A model generated the notes under the pieces. The model did not search any database, was not told the DNA's origin, and worked only from the letters and a program-made list of their open reading frames with translations. The position numbers and the translations under genes are program-made. Positions 42,220 through 50,611 of a DNA stretch of 64,000 bases are shown here, piece after piece (position 1 is the stretch's first letter; each line of letters begins with the position of its first letter). The DNA comes from Geodermatophilus nigrescens. Lineage in GTDB: Bacteria > Actinomycetota > Actinomycetes > Mycobacteriales > Geodermatophilaceae. The stretch is from the NCBI RefSeq assembly GCF_900129495.1, contig NZ_FQVX01000001.1, positions 1,364,001 to 1,428,000 of the forward strand, in the 5' to 3' direction.

Positions 42220-42672
42220 TCAGGCGCGGTTGCGGCGCGCGATCTCCGTGCTCAACGCCGTCGCGAAGGCGGTCCAGCCGGCGTAGGGGAGGAGCAGGGC
42301 GCCGGCCGTCCGGTCGACCGACCAGGCCCGCCTCGCGAGGTCCGCGGTCGAGGTGGCGAGCAGCGCCGCCTCCGCCGCGGCCAGCGGCGGCCGGTGCGCC
42401 CGGAAGAACACCCACGGCCAGGCGGCGTTGAGCGCGAGGTTGGCGGCGTACGCCCGCCGGAAGCCACGTCCCGAGCGGCCGGCCCGCGCACCGGCCACGG
42501 CCATCAGCGCGTACAGCGCCGTCCACGCGATCCCGAAGACCGGACCGGGCGGCTGCCAGCGCGGCGTGTCCAGCCGCCGGTACCAGTCCGAGGAGACGTC
42601 GGTGCCCGCCGTGCCCACCAGTGCGGTGAGCACGACGGGCACGGAGGCGGACACTGCCGGGGAGGCGCGCAC
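42220..42672 (-). CDS. TspO/MBR family membrane protein
   Basis: 150 residues with five membrane helices. The Trp-rich signature WYRRLDTPRWQPPGPVFGIAWTALYALMAVAGARA and later NAAWPWVFFRAHRP and LLLPYAGWTAFATALS are diagnostic of the TspO/peripheral benzodiazepine receptor family. These bind porphyrins and may degrade them or take part in stress responses. The GTG at 42672 is the likely start; GTG 42654 is an alternative. Stop lies near the DUF222 start. Physiological ligand unknown. Confidence 0.9.
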   Translation of the reverse strand: MRASPAVSASVPVVLTALVGTAGTDVSSDWYRRLDTPRWQPPGPVFGIAWTALYALMAVAGARAGRSGRGFRRAYAANLALNAAWPWVFFRAHRPPLAAAEAALLATSTADLARRAWSVDRTAGALLLPYAGWTAFATALSTEIARRNRA

Positions 42673-42740
42673 GTCCCGAGCATGGCCGCCCGGACGGACG
42701 GCGGCAGCACGCTCGGGCGAGCACGGTCGGGCGAGCACGG

Positions 42741-43739
42741 TCAGACGAGCGCGGGCTCCCGCGGCGCGGGCGCGGCCGGCGCCGGCGGCACCCGCCGGGC
42801 CCGCGCGGCGCCCAGGCCGAGCAGCGTCAGCCCCGCGGCGCACCAGACGGCGAGGGTGAGCAGCGCGGGCCCGGCGCCGGCGCCGTCGAACCAGGAGGTG
42901 GCGCGCAGTAGCGTCCCGGTGGCGCCCGGCGGCATCCACTGGCCGACGGCACCCCAGGCACCCGGCAGCAGGTCCGGCGCGCCGGCCAGGCCGGACAGTG
43001 GGTTGCCGAGCAGGACCGTGGTCGCCGCCCCGAGCGCCAGCCCCGGCGTGCCGAGCAGGTCGTGCAGGCCGAGCAACACGAGCGCCGTGGCGGCGATGCC
43101 CAGGGCCACCACGCCCGTCGTCGTCCACCACCCGGCCTCCACCGAGCCGAGCCAGCTGCCGAGGACCGTCGCGGTCACCATGCCGCCGGCCAGCGCCGCG
43201 GCCAGCGCCGTCGCTGCCCGCCGCAGGCGGCCGCGGACCAGCCGTGAGGTGAGCGCCGCGGTGAGGATCCCGCCGATCGCCAGCGGCAGGGCGGCCGCGG
43301 CCAGGCCGGCACCGCGCGGGTCCGCCTCGGGTGCCGGGACGACGTCCTCCACCGGCACCGTCGTGCCGGTGGTCGCGCCGAGGCCGGCGGCCACCTGGCG
43401 CAGGGAGGCCGCCACGGTGGGCGAGGCCGCGGAGGCGACGAGCAGCCGCGGCCCGGAGGGGCCGACGACGACCGCGCCGTACACCTCGCGGTCGGCGATC
43501 GCCGCGCGGGCGGCGGTCTCGTCGTCGACCGGCCGGACGGCGAAGGCGCCGGGGGCGGCGGTGTCGAGGGCGGTCTCCACCTGGGTCACGGCGGGAGCGG
43601 GCCCGGCGACGGCGAGCGGCAGGTCGTGCGGCGCCGAGCGGACGGCGAACCAGGCGAAGGCCGTGAGGACCACGGCGAGGAGGGCGGCGACCGCCACCGG
43701 CACGGCCAGGCCGGCGCGGGCGGGAGGGGCTGCGGGCAT
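42741..43739 (-). CDS. membrane protein with ABC-2/YhgE-like topology
   Basis: 332 residues. A single N-terminal TM (about 12-36), a soluble outer domain (40-150, with ALDTAAPGAFAVRPVDDETAARAA), and five more TMs after about 160 (IGGILTAALTSRL, TTTGVVALGIAATALVLLGLHDLLG, LLTLAVWCAAGLTLLGLGAA). This one-plus-five pattern recurs in ABC-2 permease-like and YhgE/Pip proteins. It is controlled by the divergent TetR and its two operator copies. Possible export role; no ATPase is next to it. ATG start at 43739. Confidence 0.7.
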   Translation of the reverse strand: MPAAPPARAGLAVPVAVAALLAVVLTAFAWFAVRSAPHDLPLAVAGPAPAVTQVETALDTAAPGAFAVRPVDDETAARAAIADREVYGAVVVGPSGPRLLVASAASPTVAASLRQVAAGLGATTGTTVPVEDVVPAPEADPRGAGLAAAALPLAIGGILTAALTSRLVRGRLRRAATALAAALAGGMVTATVLGSWLGSVEAGWWTTTGVVALGIAATALVLLGLHDLLGTPGLALGAATTVLLGNPLSGLAGAPDLLPGAWGAVGQWMPPGATGTLLRATSWFDGAGAGPALLTLAVWCAAGLTLLGLGAARARRVPPAPAAPAPREPALV

Positions 43740-43752
43740 GGGGACCACTCCA

Positions 43753-43832
43753 GTAAAACGAAGGACCGTTCGCTTACCCGGACGAGTGTGGCGGCCGCCC
43801 TCCCCGCCGTCAAGAACGGTCGTTCGCTTTAC
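43753..43832. promoter_or_regulatory. two opposed copies of a TetR operator
   Basis: GTAAAACGAAGGACCGTTC at 43753-43771 (plus) and GTAAAGCGAACGACCGTTC at 43832-43814 (minus) differ at 2 of 19 positions. Both are symmetrical in their cores and lie between the divergent membrane-protein and TetR starts, the second overlapping the TetR -10 (TACAGT 43830-43835). Confidence 0.7.
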
Positions 43833-43842
43833 AGTGGACGGC

Positions 43843-44457
43843 GTGCCCCGCGTCCCGGAGTCCCACCTCGCCGCCCGCCGCGACCAGATCCTCGACGCGG
43901 CCACCGCCCGCTTCGCCGCCAACGGCTTCCAGGCCACCGGCATGGCCGACGTCATCGCCGCCTCTGGGCTGTCGGCCGGCGCCGTCTACCGCTACTTCCG
44001 CAGCAAGGACGAGCTGATCGCCGCGATCGTCGAGCGGGTCGTGGGCGCCGCGGCGGCGCGCTTCGAGCAGCTGCTCGAGGACGACGCCGCGCCGGACCCG
44101 GCCGAGGCGGTGGCGGCCGCGGTCGAGATGGTGGCCGAGCTGACCACGCGCGGGCCGGTCGACCTCAGCCGCGTCGCCGTCCAGGCCTGGGGCGAGGCGC
44201 TGCGCAACCCCGGCGTGCACGCCGTCGTCGACCCGGCCTACCGCACGATGCGCGGCTACTTCGTCGAGATCGCGCGGCGGGGGCAGGCGGCCGGCCGGTT
44301 CCCGGCCGACGCCGACCCGCTGCACCTCGGGGCCACGATGATGTCGTCGGTGTTCGGGTTCGTCCTGCAGCGGCTGCTGCTCGGCGACGTCGACCCGGCC
44401 GCCTACGCCGCCGCGCTGCGGGTGACCTGGGCCGGCGCTCCGTCCACCACCGGGTAG
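43843..44457 (+). CDS. TetR/AcrR-family regulator
   Basis: 204 residues. HTH: RRDQILDAATARFAANGFQA, MADVIAASGLSAGAVYRYFR and SKDELIAAIVERVV. The C-terminal ligand domain is divergent. GTG 43843 is used because TACAGT is 7 nt upstream (leaderless); GTG 43834 also in frame. It is divergent from the membrane protein at 42741-43739, and both likely respond to it through the paired sites in the gap. Its 3' end overlaps the convergent EamA gene by 55 bp. Confidence 0.88.
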   Translation: MPRVPESHLAARRDQILDAATARFAANGFQATGMADVIAASGLSAGAVYRYFRSKDELIAAIVERVVGAAAARFEQLLEDDAAPDPAEAVAAAVEMVAELTTRGPVDLSRVAVQAWGEALRNPGVHAVVDPAYRTMRGYFVEIARRGQAAGRFPADADPLHLGATMMSSVFGFVLQRLLLGDVDPAAYAAALRVTWAGAPSTTG

Positions 44458-45332
44458 GCCCGCGGCGGCCGGCTGCCGTACAGCACCCCGGCCACCACCA
44501 GCGCGCCGCAGGCGACCTCCACCAGCGGCAGGCGCTCGCCGAAGAACAGCCACGACGACGCCGTGCCGACCACCGGCACCAGCATGGAGAACGGCGCCAC
44601 CGTGCCCGACGGGTGCCGGCTCATCAGCGCCGTCCAGATGCCCGAGCCGAGCAGGGTCGCGACGACGACGGTGAACAGCAGCCCGGCCAGCGCGAGCAGG
44701 CCGCGCTGCGTGCCGAGCGTGGTGAGCGAGGCGCCGATCCGCGCCGGGCCCTCCGTCGCCAGCGACAGCGCGAGCATCGGCAGCGGCGGCACGACGGTCA
44801 TCCAGAGCATCAGCCGGAACGGCCGCGCCGGGCGGGCCTGCCGGTTGCAGAGGTTGCCCAGCGCCCAGCCCAGCCCGCCGCAGAGGGTGAGCAGCACCGG
44901 CAGCAGCGTCGCGCCGCCGTCGAGCCCGGCCCGGTGGACGGCGATCCCCGCCAGCCCCGCGACGGCGAGCGCCACCCCGGCCGCCTGCCGGCCGGTCAGC
45001 CGCTCGCGCAGCAGCAGCCCGGCGAGCACGACGGTGAACGGCGCCGAGGACTGCAGCACCAGCGAGGCCAGCCCGGTCGGCATCCCGGTGTCCATCGCGA
45101 CGTACAGGAAGACGAACTGCAGGACGCCGAACCCGAGCCCGTAGCCGACCACCCACCGCCACGGGACGCCCGGCCGCGGCACGAAGAGCAGTGTCGGGAC
45201 GGCGACCAGCGCGAACCGCAGCGCCACGAGGAAGAACGGCGGGAACTGCTCGAGCGACAGGTGGATCGCCGGGAAGTTCAGCCCCCAGACGACGGCGACG
45301 ACGAGGGCGAGGAGGCGGTCGCGGACGGGCAC
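44403..45332 (-). CDS. EamA/DMT-superfamily transporter
   Basis: 309 residues with ten membrane segments in two EamA repeats. The first repeat begins RLLALVVAVVWGLNFPAIHLSLEQF, and repeat landmarks include LQSSAPFTVVLAGLLLRERLTGRQ in the first half and MLVPVVGTASSWLFFGERLP in the second. Family members export amino acids or metabolites such as O-acetylserine and cysteine. GTG start at 45332. It is divergent from the LysR gene, its likely regulator, with an inverted repeat in the gap. Substrate unknown. Confidence 0.88.
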   Translation of the reverse strand: MPVRDRLLALVVAVVWGLNFPAIHLSLEQFPPFFLVALRFALVAVPTLLFVPRPGVPWRWVVGYGLGFGVLQFVFLYVAMDTGMPTGLASLVLQSSAPFTVVLAGLLLRERLTGRQAAGVALAVAGLAGIAVHRAGLDGGATLLPVLLTLCGGLGWALGNLCNRQARPARPFRLMLWMTVVPPLPMLALSLATEGPARIGASLTTLGTQRGLLALAGLLFTVVVATLLGSGIWTALMSRHPSGTVAPFSMLVPVVGTASSWLFFGERLPLVEVACGALVVAGVLYGSRPPRAYPVVDGAPAQVTRSAAA

Positions 45333-45360
45333 GCGGTCGAGCCTGCGCCCGCCGAAGCGT

Positions 45361-45381
45361 CAGCACCAGCGAAAGGTGCTG
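45361..45381. promoter_or_regulatory. LysR-type regulator binding site
   Basis: CAGCACC-AGCGAAA-GGTGCTG is a perfect 7-7-7 inverted repeat, 23 bp before the LysR start and 28 bp from the EamA start. It contains a T-N11-A arrangement close to the LysR consensus. Confidence 0.55.
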
Positions 45382-45404
45382 CACCGACGATGTAGCGTCG
45401 CTGC

Positions 45405-46319
45405 ATGGACGTCCGCGCCTTGGAGACGCTGCGGACGGTGCGCACGCAGGGCGGCGTCGCGGCCGCGGCGGCCGTGCTGCACCTCACGCCGTCGGCGGTC
45501 TCCCAGCAGCTCGCGGCGCTGTCCCGGGAGGCCGGCGTCCCGCTCACCGAGCGCGTCGGGCGCGGGCTGCGGCTCACCGCGGCCGGCGACGCTCTGGCCG
45601 ACGCCGCCGTCGACGTCGCGGTGGCCGTCGAGCGGGCGCGGGCATCGCTCGCGGCGTTCACCGGGGCGGCCGAGGGGACGGTGCGCGTCTCGGCGTTCCA
45701 GAGCGGCGCCCGGCTGCTGCTCCCGCCGCTGCTCACCCGCGTGCGGGCGCTCGGCGGGGTGCGGGTCGAGTGCTCCGACGAGGACGTCGCGCAGGACGCC
45801 TTCCCCGCGCTCACCGACCGGGTCGACGTCGTGGTCGCGCACCGGCCCGACGGCGGCGCGGAGTGGGCGGGTGACGGCAGCCGGCTGCGGGTCGTGCCGC
45901 TGCTGCGCGAGCCGCTCGACGTGGCCGTGCCGCGCGAGCACCCGCTGGCCGGCCGCGACCGGGTGCGGGCCGGCGACCTGGTCGGCGAGGAGTGGATCGC
46001 CGTCCGCGAGGGCTTCCCGGTGGCCACCGTGCTGGCCGCCGTCGCCGCGGGGTCGGGCGCCGCGCCGCGGATCGCGCACCGGATCAACGACTTCTCCATC
46101 GCCGAGGCGATGGTCGCCGCCGGGCACGGCATCTCGCTGCTGCCGCGCTTCACCGGCGGCGGCCACCCCGGCGTGCGGCTGCTCCCGCTGGCGGGCGTGC
46201 GCGCCGGGCGGAGGGTGGAGGCGCTGCTGCGCCCGGACACCGCCGAGCGGCTGGTCGTGCGGCGGGTGCTCGACGAGCTGGTCGCCGTCGCCGCGGAGGT
46301 CACCGGCGCCTCGGCCTGA
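45405..46319 (+). CDS. LysR-family transcriptional regulator
   Basis: 304 residues. The HTH is MDVRALETLRTVRTQGGVAA, VLHLTPSAVSQQLAALSREA; the ligand-binding domain has two alpha/beta lobes (TVRVSAFQSGARLLLPPLLTR, and the VAVPREHPLAGRDRVRAGDL switch region). TAGCGT 6 nt upstream of the ATG and no Shine-Dalgarno suggest a leaderless transcript. It is divergent from the EamA transporter and likely activates it on binding a small effector. Convergent with the SARP gene (10-bp gap). Confidence 0.9.
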   Translation: MDVRALETLRTVRTQGGVAAAAAVLHLTPSAVSQQLAALSREAGVPLTERVGRGLRLTAAGDALADAAVDVAVAVERARASLAAFTGAAEGTVRVSAFQSGARLLLPPLLTRVRALGGVRVECSDEDVAQDAFPALTDRVDVVVAHRPDGGAEWAGDGSRLRVVPLLREPLDVAVPREHPLAGRDRVRAGDLVGEEWIAVREGFPVATVLAAVAAGSGAAPRIAHRINDFSIAEAMVAAGHGISLLPRFTGGGHPGVRLLPLAGVRAGRRVEALLRPDTAERLVVRRVLDELVAVAAEVTGASA

Positions 46320-46329
46320 GGCCGTGCCG

Positions 46330-47148
46330 TCAGCGGCGGCCCCGGGGGCCGGAGCCCGCGGGGACCCGTCGTGCGCGGTGCCGCGCGTGCACGCGGGCCG
46401 GCCGGACGGCGGGACGGGGCGGGTCGGCGAGCAGGGCTGCCTCGGCCGCGAGCAGGGCCGCGCCGGGGTCGAGCCCGAGCTCGGCGGCGAGGACGCGCCG
46501 GACCCGGCGGAGCGCGGCGAGCGCGTCGGCCCGCCGGCCGCCCTCGGCCAGGGCGCGCGCGAGCAGCACCCAGCCGCGCTCGCGCAACGGGGAGCGGGCC
46601 GTCAGCTCCCGGGCCCGCCCGGCCGCCTCCGCCACCCGGCCGGTGCGCAGCAGCGCCTCGGCCAGGTCCTCCTCGGCCGCCGTCCGCAGCTCGGTGAGCC
46701 GCGCGGCCGCGGGGGCCAGGCCTGGCAGGTCGGCGAGGCCCGCCAGCGCCTCGCCGCGCCACAGCCCGAGCGCCCCGCCCAGAGTGGTCGCCGCCACCGC
46801 GGGGGAGCCGGTCGCGAGGGCCGCGGCGCCCCCGGCCGCGAGGCGGGCGAACCGGACGGCGTCGACGGCACCGGGGTCCAGGTCCAGCGCGTAGCCGCCG
46901 CCCCGGCGGGTCACGCCCCCGCCGAGGCCGCGCCGCAGCCGGGAGACGTGGTGCTGCAGGGTCCCCGGCCGCGCGTCCGCACCCGGCGGCCACGCGCCGG
47001 TGAGCAGCCCGCCGTCGGACACGCTCGCCGGGACGGCCGTGGCGAGCACCGCGAGGACGGCACGCGGCCGCGGTCCGCCGAGGTCGAGCGGCCGCCCGTC
47101 GCGGGTCGCCGTCACCGGTCCCAGCAGGCACAGGTCCAGGCCGGGCAC
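46330..47148 (-). CDS. SARP-like transcriptional activator (BTAD domain)
   Basis: 272 residues, the size of a minimal SARP. It starts LDLCLLGPVTATRDGRPLDL with a winged OmpR-like DNA-binding domain (LGGPRPRAVLAVLATAVPAS, GTLQHHVSRLRRGLG), then the bacterial transcriptional activation domain of TPR-like helices (DAVRFARLAAGG, ARELTARSPLRERGWVLLARALA, ALAALRRVRRVLAAELGLDPG). No NTPase domain is attached. It follows the DAPG-hydrolase-like gene by 10 bp on the same strand, so both are probably co-transcribed under the TetR at 47870. Its target genes are unknown. Confidence 0.82.
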   Translation of the reverse strand: MPGLDLCLLGPVTATRDGRPLDLGGPRPRAVLAVLATAVPASVSDGGLLTGAWPPGADARPGTLQHHVSRLRRGLGGGVTRRGGGYALDLDPGAVDAVRFARLAAGGAAALATGSPAVAATTLGGALGLWRGEALAGLADLPGLAPAAARLTELRTAAEEDLAEALLRTGRVAEAAGRARELTARSPLRERGWVLLARALAEGGRRADALAALRRVRRVLAAELGLDPGAALLAAEAALLADPPRPAVRPARVHARHRARRVPAGSGPRGRR

Positions 47149-47158
47149 CCCGCGCGCC

Positions 47159-47776
47159 TCAGGCGCGTGCCGGCGCGCCGGCCAGCATCGGCAGCAGCAG
47201 CTCCAGGCGGCCGACCTCCTCGACGTTGTGCCGCACCCAGGCCCGCACCATGGGGTCGGGGAACCGGCGCCGCAGCACCCGGTTGACCGGCGCGGACAGC
47301 GGGCCGCGCGCGCCGAGGTCGAGCACGCTGACGTAGTGGGTGCGCCCGCGCCCGGCCGACCACGTGTGCTCCAGCTGGGTGACGACGGCGCCGCCGATCC
47401 GCTGGACGAGCCGGATGCCGGTCCGGTCGAGCTTCTCCACCCGTTCCACGACGTCGATCGCGTACTCGGGCCGGCCGGCGAAGCGCTCGACGATCCGGAA
47501 GCGGGCGCCCTCGGCCGCGCCGCCACCGGGCGCCGGCCGGGCGAGCTCCCACCGGACGTGGTCGAGCGGGTGCCAGGCCAGGTATCGCGACACGACCCCA
47601 CCGTCGTAGTCCATCGTCGCGCCCAGCGAGCCGAACCAGTCGAGCACCTGGTCCGGGGTCACGCCCTCCAGCGGTGCGTGGTCGATGGTGACGCGGCGGC
47701 GACCGTGCGGGTGCTCCTCGTACCGGACCGTGGCGGTGTCCGGCGTGCGGAGCGGGACGACGAGCGGCAGGGCCAT
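47159..47776 (-). CDS. 2,4-diacetylphloroglucinol hydrolase (PhlG)-like protein
   Basis: 205 residues. Conserved features that I associate with the PhlG fold: VSRYLAWHPLDHVRWELARP, FRIVERFAGRPEYAIDVVER, GGAVVTQLEHTWSAGRGRTH and VRAWVRHNVEEVGRLELLLP. They offer a His near the first block, the Glu in RIVERF, and a C-terminal HxxxE pair (His-Asn-Val-Glu-Glu), which agrees with the zinc-site residues of PhlG. It could cleave carbon-carbon bonds in acylated phloroglucinol-type compounds. The alternative is a plain SRPBCC protein. ATG start with AGGAGGAG. It is controlled by the divergent TetR. Confidence 0.6.
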   Translation of the reverse strand: MALPLVVPLRTPDTATVRYEEHPHGRRRVTIDHAPLEGVTPDQVLDWFGSLGATMDYDGGVVSRYLAWHPLDHVRWELARPAPGGGAAEGARFRIVERFAGRPEYAIDVVERVEKLDRTGIRLVQRIGGAVVTQLEHTWSAGRGRTHYVSVLDLGARGPLSAPVNRVLRRRFPDPMVRAWVRHNVEEVGRLELLLPMLAGAPARA

Positions 47777-47788
47777 GACTCCTCCTGG

Positions 47789-47853
47789 GGAAACGCGACC
47801 GTATCTCGCGCGGCGGACGCTAGGGTGGCGTCCGGAGATACGCAAGCGTTTCC
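47789..47853. promoter_or_regulatory. paired TetR operator between the hydrolase and TetR genes
   Basis: GGAAACGCGACCGTATCTC at 47789-47807 and GAGATACGCAAGCGTTTCC at 47835-47853 form an inverted pair matching at 16 of 19 positions, separated by 27 bp. The right copy alone is near-palindromic (GATACGC-AA-GCGTTTC). It is a strong candidate for TetR-dimer binding on both divergent promoters. Confidence 0.7.
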
Positions 47854-47869
47854 TGCACGGGAGGTCGGG

Positions 47870-48463
47870 ATGGCCGTGGAGTCCCCCGTCGCCCGGCCCG
47901 CGCGCCGCCGCGGCGCCGAGCTGGAGGCCGCGATCGAGGCCGCCGTCGTCGGGCTCGTCGTCGAGCAGGGCGCGGCGGCGGTGACGATGGAGGCGGTCGC
48001 CGCCCGGTGCGGGACCAGCAAGCCCGTGCTCTACCGGCGCTGGCCCGACCGCGCCGCCCTCCTGCGCGACGTGCTGCTGCGGCAGGCCACCGCCGCCATC
48101 CCCGCCGAGGACACCGGCAGCTACCGCACCGACATGCTCGCGGTCATGCGCGGCTGGGCGGCCGTCCTCACCGGGCCCGGCAGCCGGGTCGTGCACGCCG
48201 TCGTCACCGCCATGGCCACCGACCCGGCCTTCGCCACCGCCTTCCGGGACGGCGTCATCGGCTGGCGCAAGGAGGAGATGGCGCGCCTGCTCGCCCGTGG
48301 CGTCGCGCGCGGCGACGTCCGTCCCGGCGTCCCGGTGGACCTGCTGCGCGAGCTCGGGCAGTCGGTGCTCTGGCACCGCTTCCTCGTCACGGGCGACCCC
48401 ATCACCGACGACGTCGTCGTGCGGGTGGTCGACGAGGTGCTCGTGCCGCTGGTGCGGCCCTGA
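47870..48463 (+). CDS. TetR-family regulator
   Basis: 197 residues with the usual N-terminal HTH (GAELEAAIEAAVVGLVVEQGAAA, MEAVAARCGTSKPVLYRRWPDRAALLRDV) and a divergent C-terminal domain. ATG start with GGGAGG 6 nt upstream. It is divergent from the DAPG-hydrolase/SARP operon, with two well-matched operator copies in the 93-bp gap, so it likely represses both directions. Inducer unknown. Convergent with the monooxygenase gene (6-bp gap). Confidence 0.88.
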   Translation: MAVESPVARPARRRGAELEAAIEAAVVGLVVEQGAAAVTMEAVAARCGTSKPVLYRRWPDRAALLRDVLLRQATAAIPAEDTGSYRTDMLAVMRGWAAVLTGPGSRVVHAVVTAMATDPAFATAFRDGVIGWRKEEMARLLARGVARGDVRPGVPVDLLRELGQSVLWHRFLVTGDPITDDVVVRVVDEVLVPLVRP

Positions 48464-48469
48464 CGACCG

Positions 48470-49600
48470 TCAGGCGTGAGGGAGCGCCCAGGCCTCGACG
48501 GCGGCGAGCTGCCGGCCCGCGGCCGACGGCGGGGTGAGCCGCAAGACGGTGTCGCGCACCCGGGAGGTGACCGACCCGCGCGCCTGGGCGACCCGGCCGA
48601 CGGCGCGCGCCCGGCGGGCGATCCGCCGCACCCGCGGCCGGCGCAGCCGGTCGTAGCGGTCGAGGGCCTCGTCGGGGTCGAGACCCGGGCCGCCGCCGGA
48701 CAGCAGCGCGGTCAGGGTGGCCGCGTCCTCGAGTGCCTGGTTGGCGCCCTGGCCGAGGTCGGGCGTCATCGCGTGCGCGGCGTCGCCGAGCAGCACCACC
48801 CGGCCGCGCCGGAGGGACGGCATCGGTCCCGCCAGGTCGTGCACGTCCGAGCGACTGACGTCGGCCGGGCGGGTGGCCGCCAGCAGCTCCCCGACCGGCT
48901 CGTGCCAGCCGGCGAACAGGTGGGCCACCGCGGCGTGCTCGTCGTCGGCCCGCCCGCCGGCCGGTGCCGACGCGACGGCGAACCAGTAGACGCGGCCGTC
49001 GGCGAGCGGAGCCATCCCGAACCGCAGCCCGCGACCCCAGGTCTCCCCGGCGGCGCCGCGCAGGTCGACCGGGACCGCGGTGACGCCCCGCCAGGCGGTG
49101 TAGCCCGCGTAGCGGAGGCCCGGGTCGCCCGGCCAGCCCGCGCGCACCCGGCTGCGGATGCCGTCGGCGGCGACCACGACGTCGGCCCGCTCCGCGCCGT
49201 CGCGCAGCCGGACCGTCCCGTCGTCGTCCACCCCGGTGACCTCGCAGCCCCAGTGCACCGTTCCGGGGGCCAGCGCGTCCTCGAGCAGCCGGTGGAGGTC
49301 CGCCCGGTGGACGACCCGCAGCCGGCGCACCGCGTCCGGCGGGGTCCGGGACAGCCAGGAGCCGTCCGGCCGGCGCTGACCGGCGAGGAGCCGGTGCCCG
49401 GGGCCCGTGGCCGCGCGGGCGGCGTCCCCGAGGCCCAGGACGTCGAGGGCGGTGAGCCCGTTGCCGAACAGCGACAGGCCCGAGCCGACGACCCGCGCGC
49501 CCGGTGCCCGTTCCAGGACGGTCACCCGCGTGCCTGCCCGCTGCAGGCCGGCGGCGGTGGCGAGCCCGCCGATGCCGGCGCCAACGACGATCACGTGCAC
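48470..49600 (-). CDS. FAD-dependent monooxygenase (salicylate/PHBH-like)
   Basis: 376 residues. FAD-binding motif MHVIVVGAGIGGLATAAGLQRAG at the N-terminus, the second FAD motif RVVLLGDAAHAMTPDLGQGA near 290, and the DG block WVVAADGIRSRVRAG-like (here VVVAADGIRSRVRAGWPG) typical of group A flavin monooxygenases. It would use NAD(P)H and O2 to hydroxylate an aromatic or related substrate. GTG start with AGGAGG. It follows an SDR gene on the same strand by about 85 bp and lies next to the DAPG-hydrolase locus. Substrate unknown. Confidence 0.9.
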   Translation of the reverse strand: MHVIVVGAGIGGLATAAGLQRAGTRVTVLERAPGARVVGSGLSLFGNGLTALDVLGLGDAARAATGPGHRLLAGQRRPDGSWLSRTPPDAVRRLRVVHRADLHRLLEDALAPGTVHWGCEVTGVDDDGTVRLRDGAERADVVVAADGIRSRVRAGWPGDPGLRYAGYTAWRGVTAVPVDLRGAAGETWGRGLRFGMAPLADGRVYWFAVASAPAGGRADDEHAAVAHLFAGWHEPVGELLAATRPADVSRSDVHDLAGPMPSLRRGRVVLLGDAAHAMTPDLGQGANQALEDAATLTALLSGGGPGLDPDEALDRYDRLRRPRVRRIARRARAVGRVAQARGSVTSRVRDTVLRLTPPSAAGRQLAAVEAWALPHA

Positions 49601-49685
49601 GAGGTCCTCCTGTCGCGGGTGGTGCCGACAGGGGAGCGCGCCGCGCTGAGCGGCGGCTGAGGGACCGCTGAGGGGCCGGTGGGGA

Positions 49686-50540
49686 TCAGGGCCGCCAGCG
49701 GTGCAGGCCGGTGACCCGCCGGACGGCGGCCGCGGTGACCCGGTGGGGGAGCGCGCCGAGGACCGTGGCGAGCTTCGCGTCCGGGCCGACCGTCACCCGG
49801 AACCGCGGGCGCCGGGCCTCGAGCACGCCGGCGACGGCGCGGGCCACCTCGCGGGGGTCGCGCGAGCGGGGCAGGTGCTCGGTCTCGACGAACCGCTCGA
49901 CCGCCTGGAGCAGGCCGGTGTAGGCGCTGTCGGGCGGGACCACGCGCGGCGTCGTCTCCCAGATGGCCGTGTCGTAGTTGCCGGGCTCCATCAGGACCAC
50001 CCGGACGCCGAAGGGCTCCACCTCGTAGGCCAGCGACTCCGCCCAGCCCTCCAGGGCCCACTTCGACGCGCAGTACAGCGACAGGCCGGGGTTGCCGTAG
50101 CGCGCCGAGTCGCTGGAGACCAGCACCAGCCGCCCGGCCCGCTGTGCCCGCATCACCGGCAGCACCTCGCGGGTCAGCCGCATCGCGCCGAGCAGGTTGG
50201 TGTCGAGGACCCGCTGCCACTCGGCCTCGTCGGTGTCCTCGAAGGCGCCCCCGGACGCGGTGCCGGCGTTGCTGACCAGCGCGTCGAGCCGGCCGCCGGT
50301 GAGCTCGAGGGTCTCCTTGACGGCGTGGGCCACCGACCCGGCGTCGGTGACGTCGAGTTGGACGACGTCGAGCGGGTCGAGGCCGGCCTCGCGGGTGCGG
50401 GCGTCGAGCGCGGCCCGCTTCCCGGGGTCGCGCATCGAGGCGACGACGTGCCGGCCGCGCGCCGCGAGCTCGACGGCCGTCTCCAGGCCGAGGCCGGAGG
50501 AGCAGCCGGTGATCAGGACGGTCGGTCGCTGGTTGCGCAC
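49686..50540 (-). CDS. short-chain dehydrogenase/reductase (SDR)
   Basis: 284 residues. Cofactor motif TVLITGCSSGLGLETAVELA (TGxxxGxG), NAG motif SNAGTASGGAFEDTD, catalytic Ser in LVLVSSDSARYGN and the YxxxK pair in LYCASKWALEGW. Classical NADP(H)-preferring SDR. GTG start at 50540. Substrate cannot be predicted; it is followed on the same strand by the flavin monooxygenase, which may act on related compounds. Confidence 0.9.
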   Translation of the reverse strand: MRNQRPTVLITGCSSGLGLETAVELAARGRHVVASMRDPGKRAALDARTREAGLDPLDVVQLDVTDAGSVAHAVKETLELTGGRLDALVSNAGTASGGAFEDTDEAEWQRVLDTNLLGAMRLTREVLPVMRAQRAGRLVLVSSDSARYGNPGLSLYCASKWALEGWAESLAYEVEPFGVRVVLMEPGNYDTAIWETTPRVVPPDSAYTGLLQAVERFVETEHLPRSRDPREVARAVAGVLEARRPRFRVTVGPDAKLATVLGALPHRVTAAAVRRVTGLHRWRP

Positions 50541-50611
50541 GGCAACGTCATCGGCAGTCGCGGGGCCCGTGGCGACCGGCTCCCCGCACCCTCGGCTGCC
50601 ACACTGCCGCC

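Noticed and set aside
40129-44457. Long plus-strand frame spanning several genes and ending in TetR
   Set aside because: Only the last 204 residues (from 43843) carry the TetR HTH; the rest reads as low-complexity shadow of the minus-strand DUF222/HNH and membrane-protein genes.
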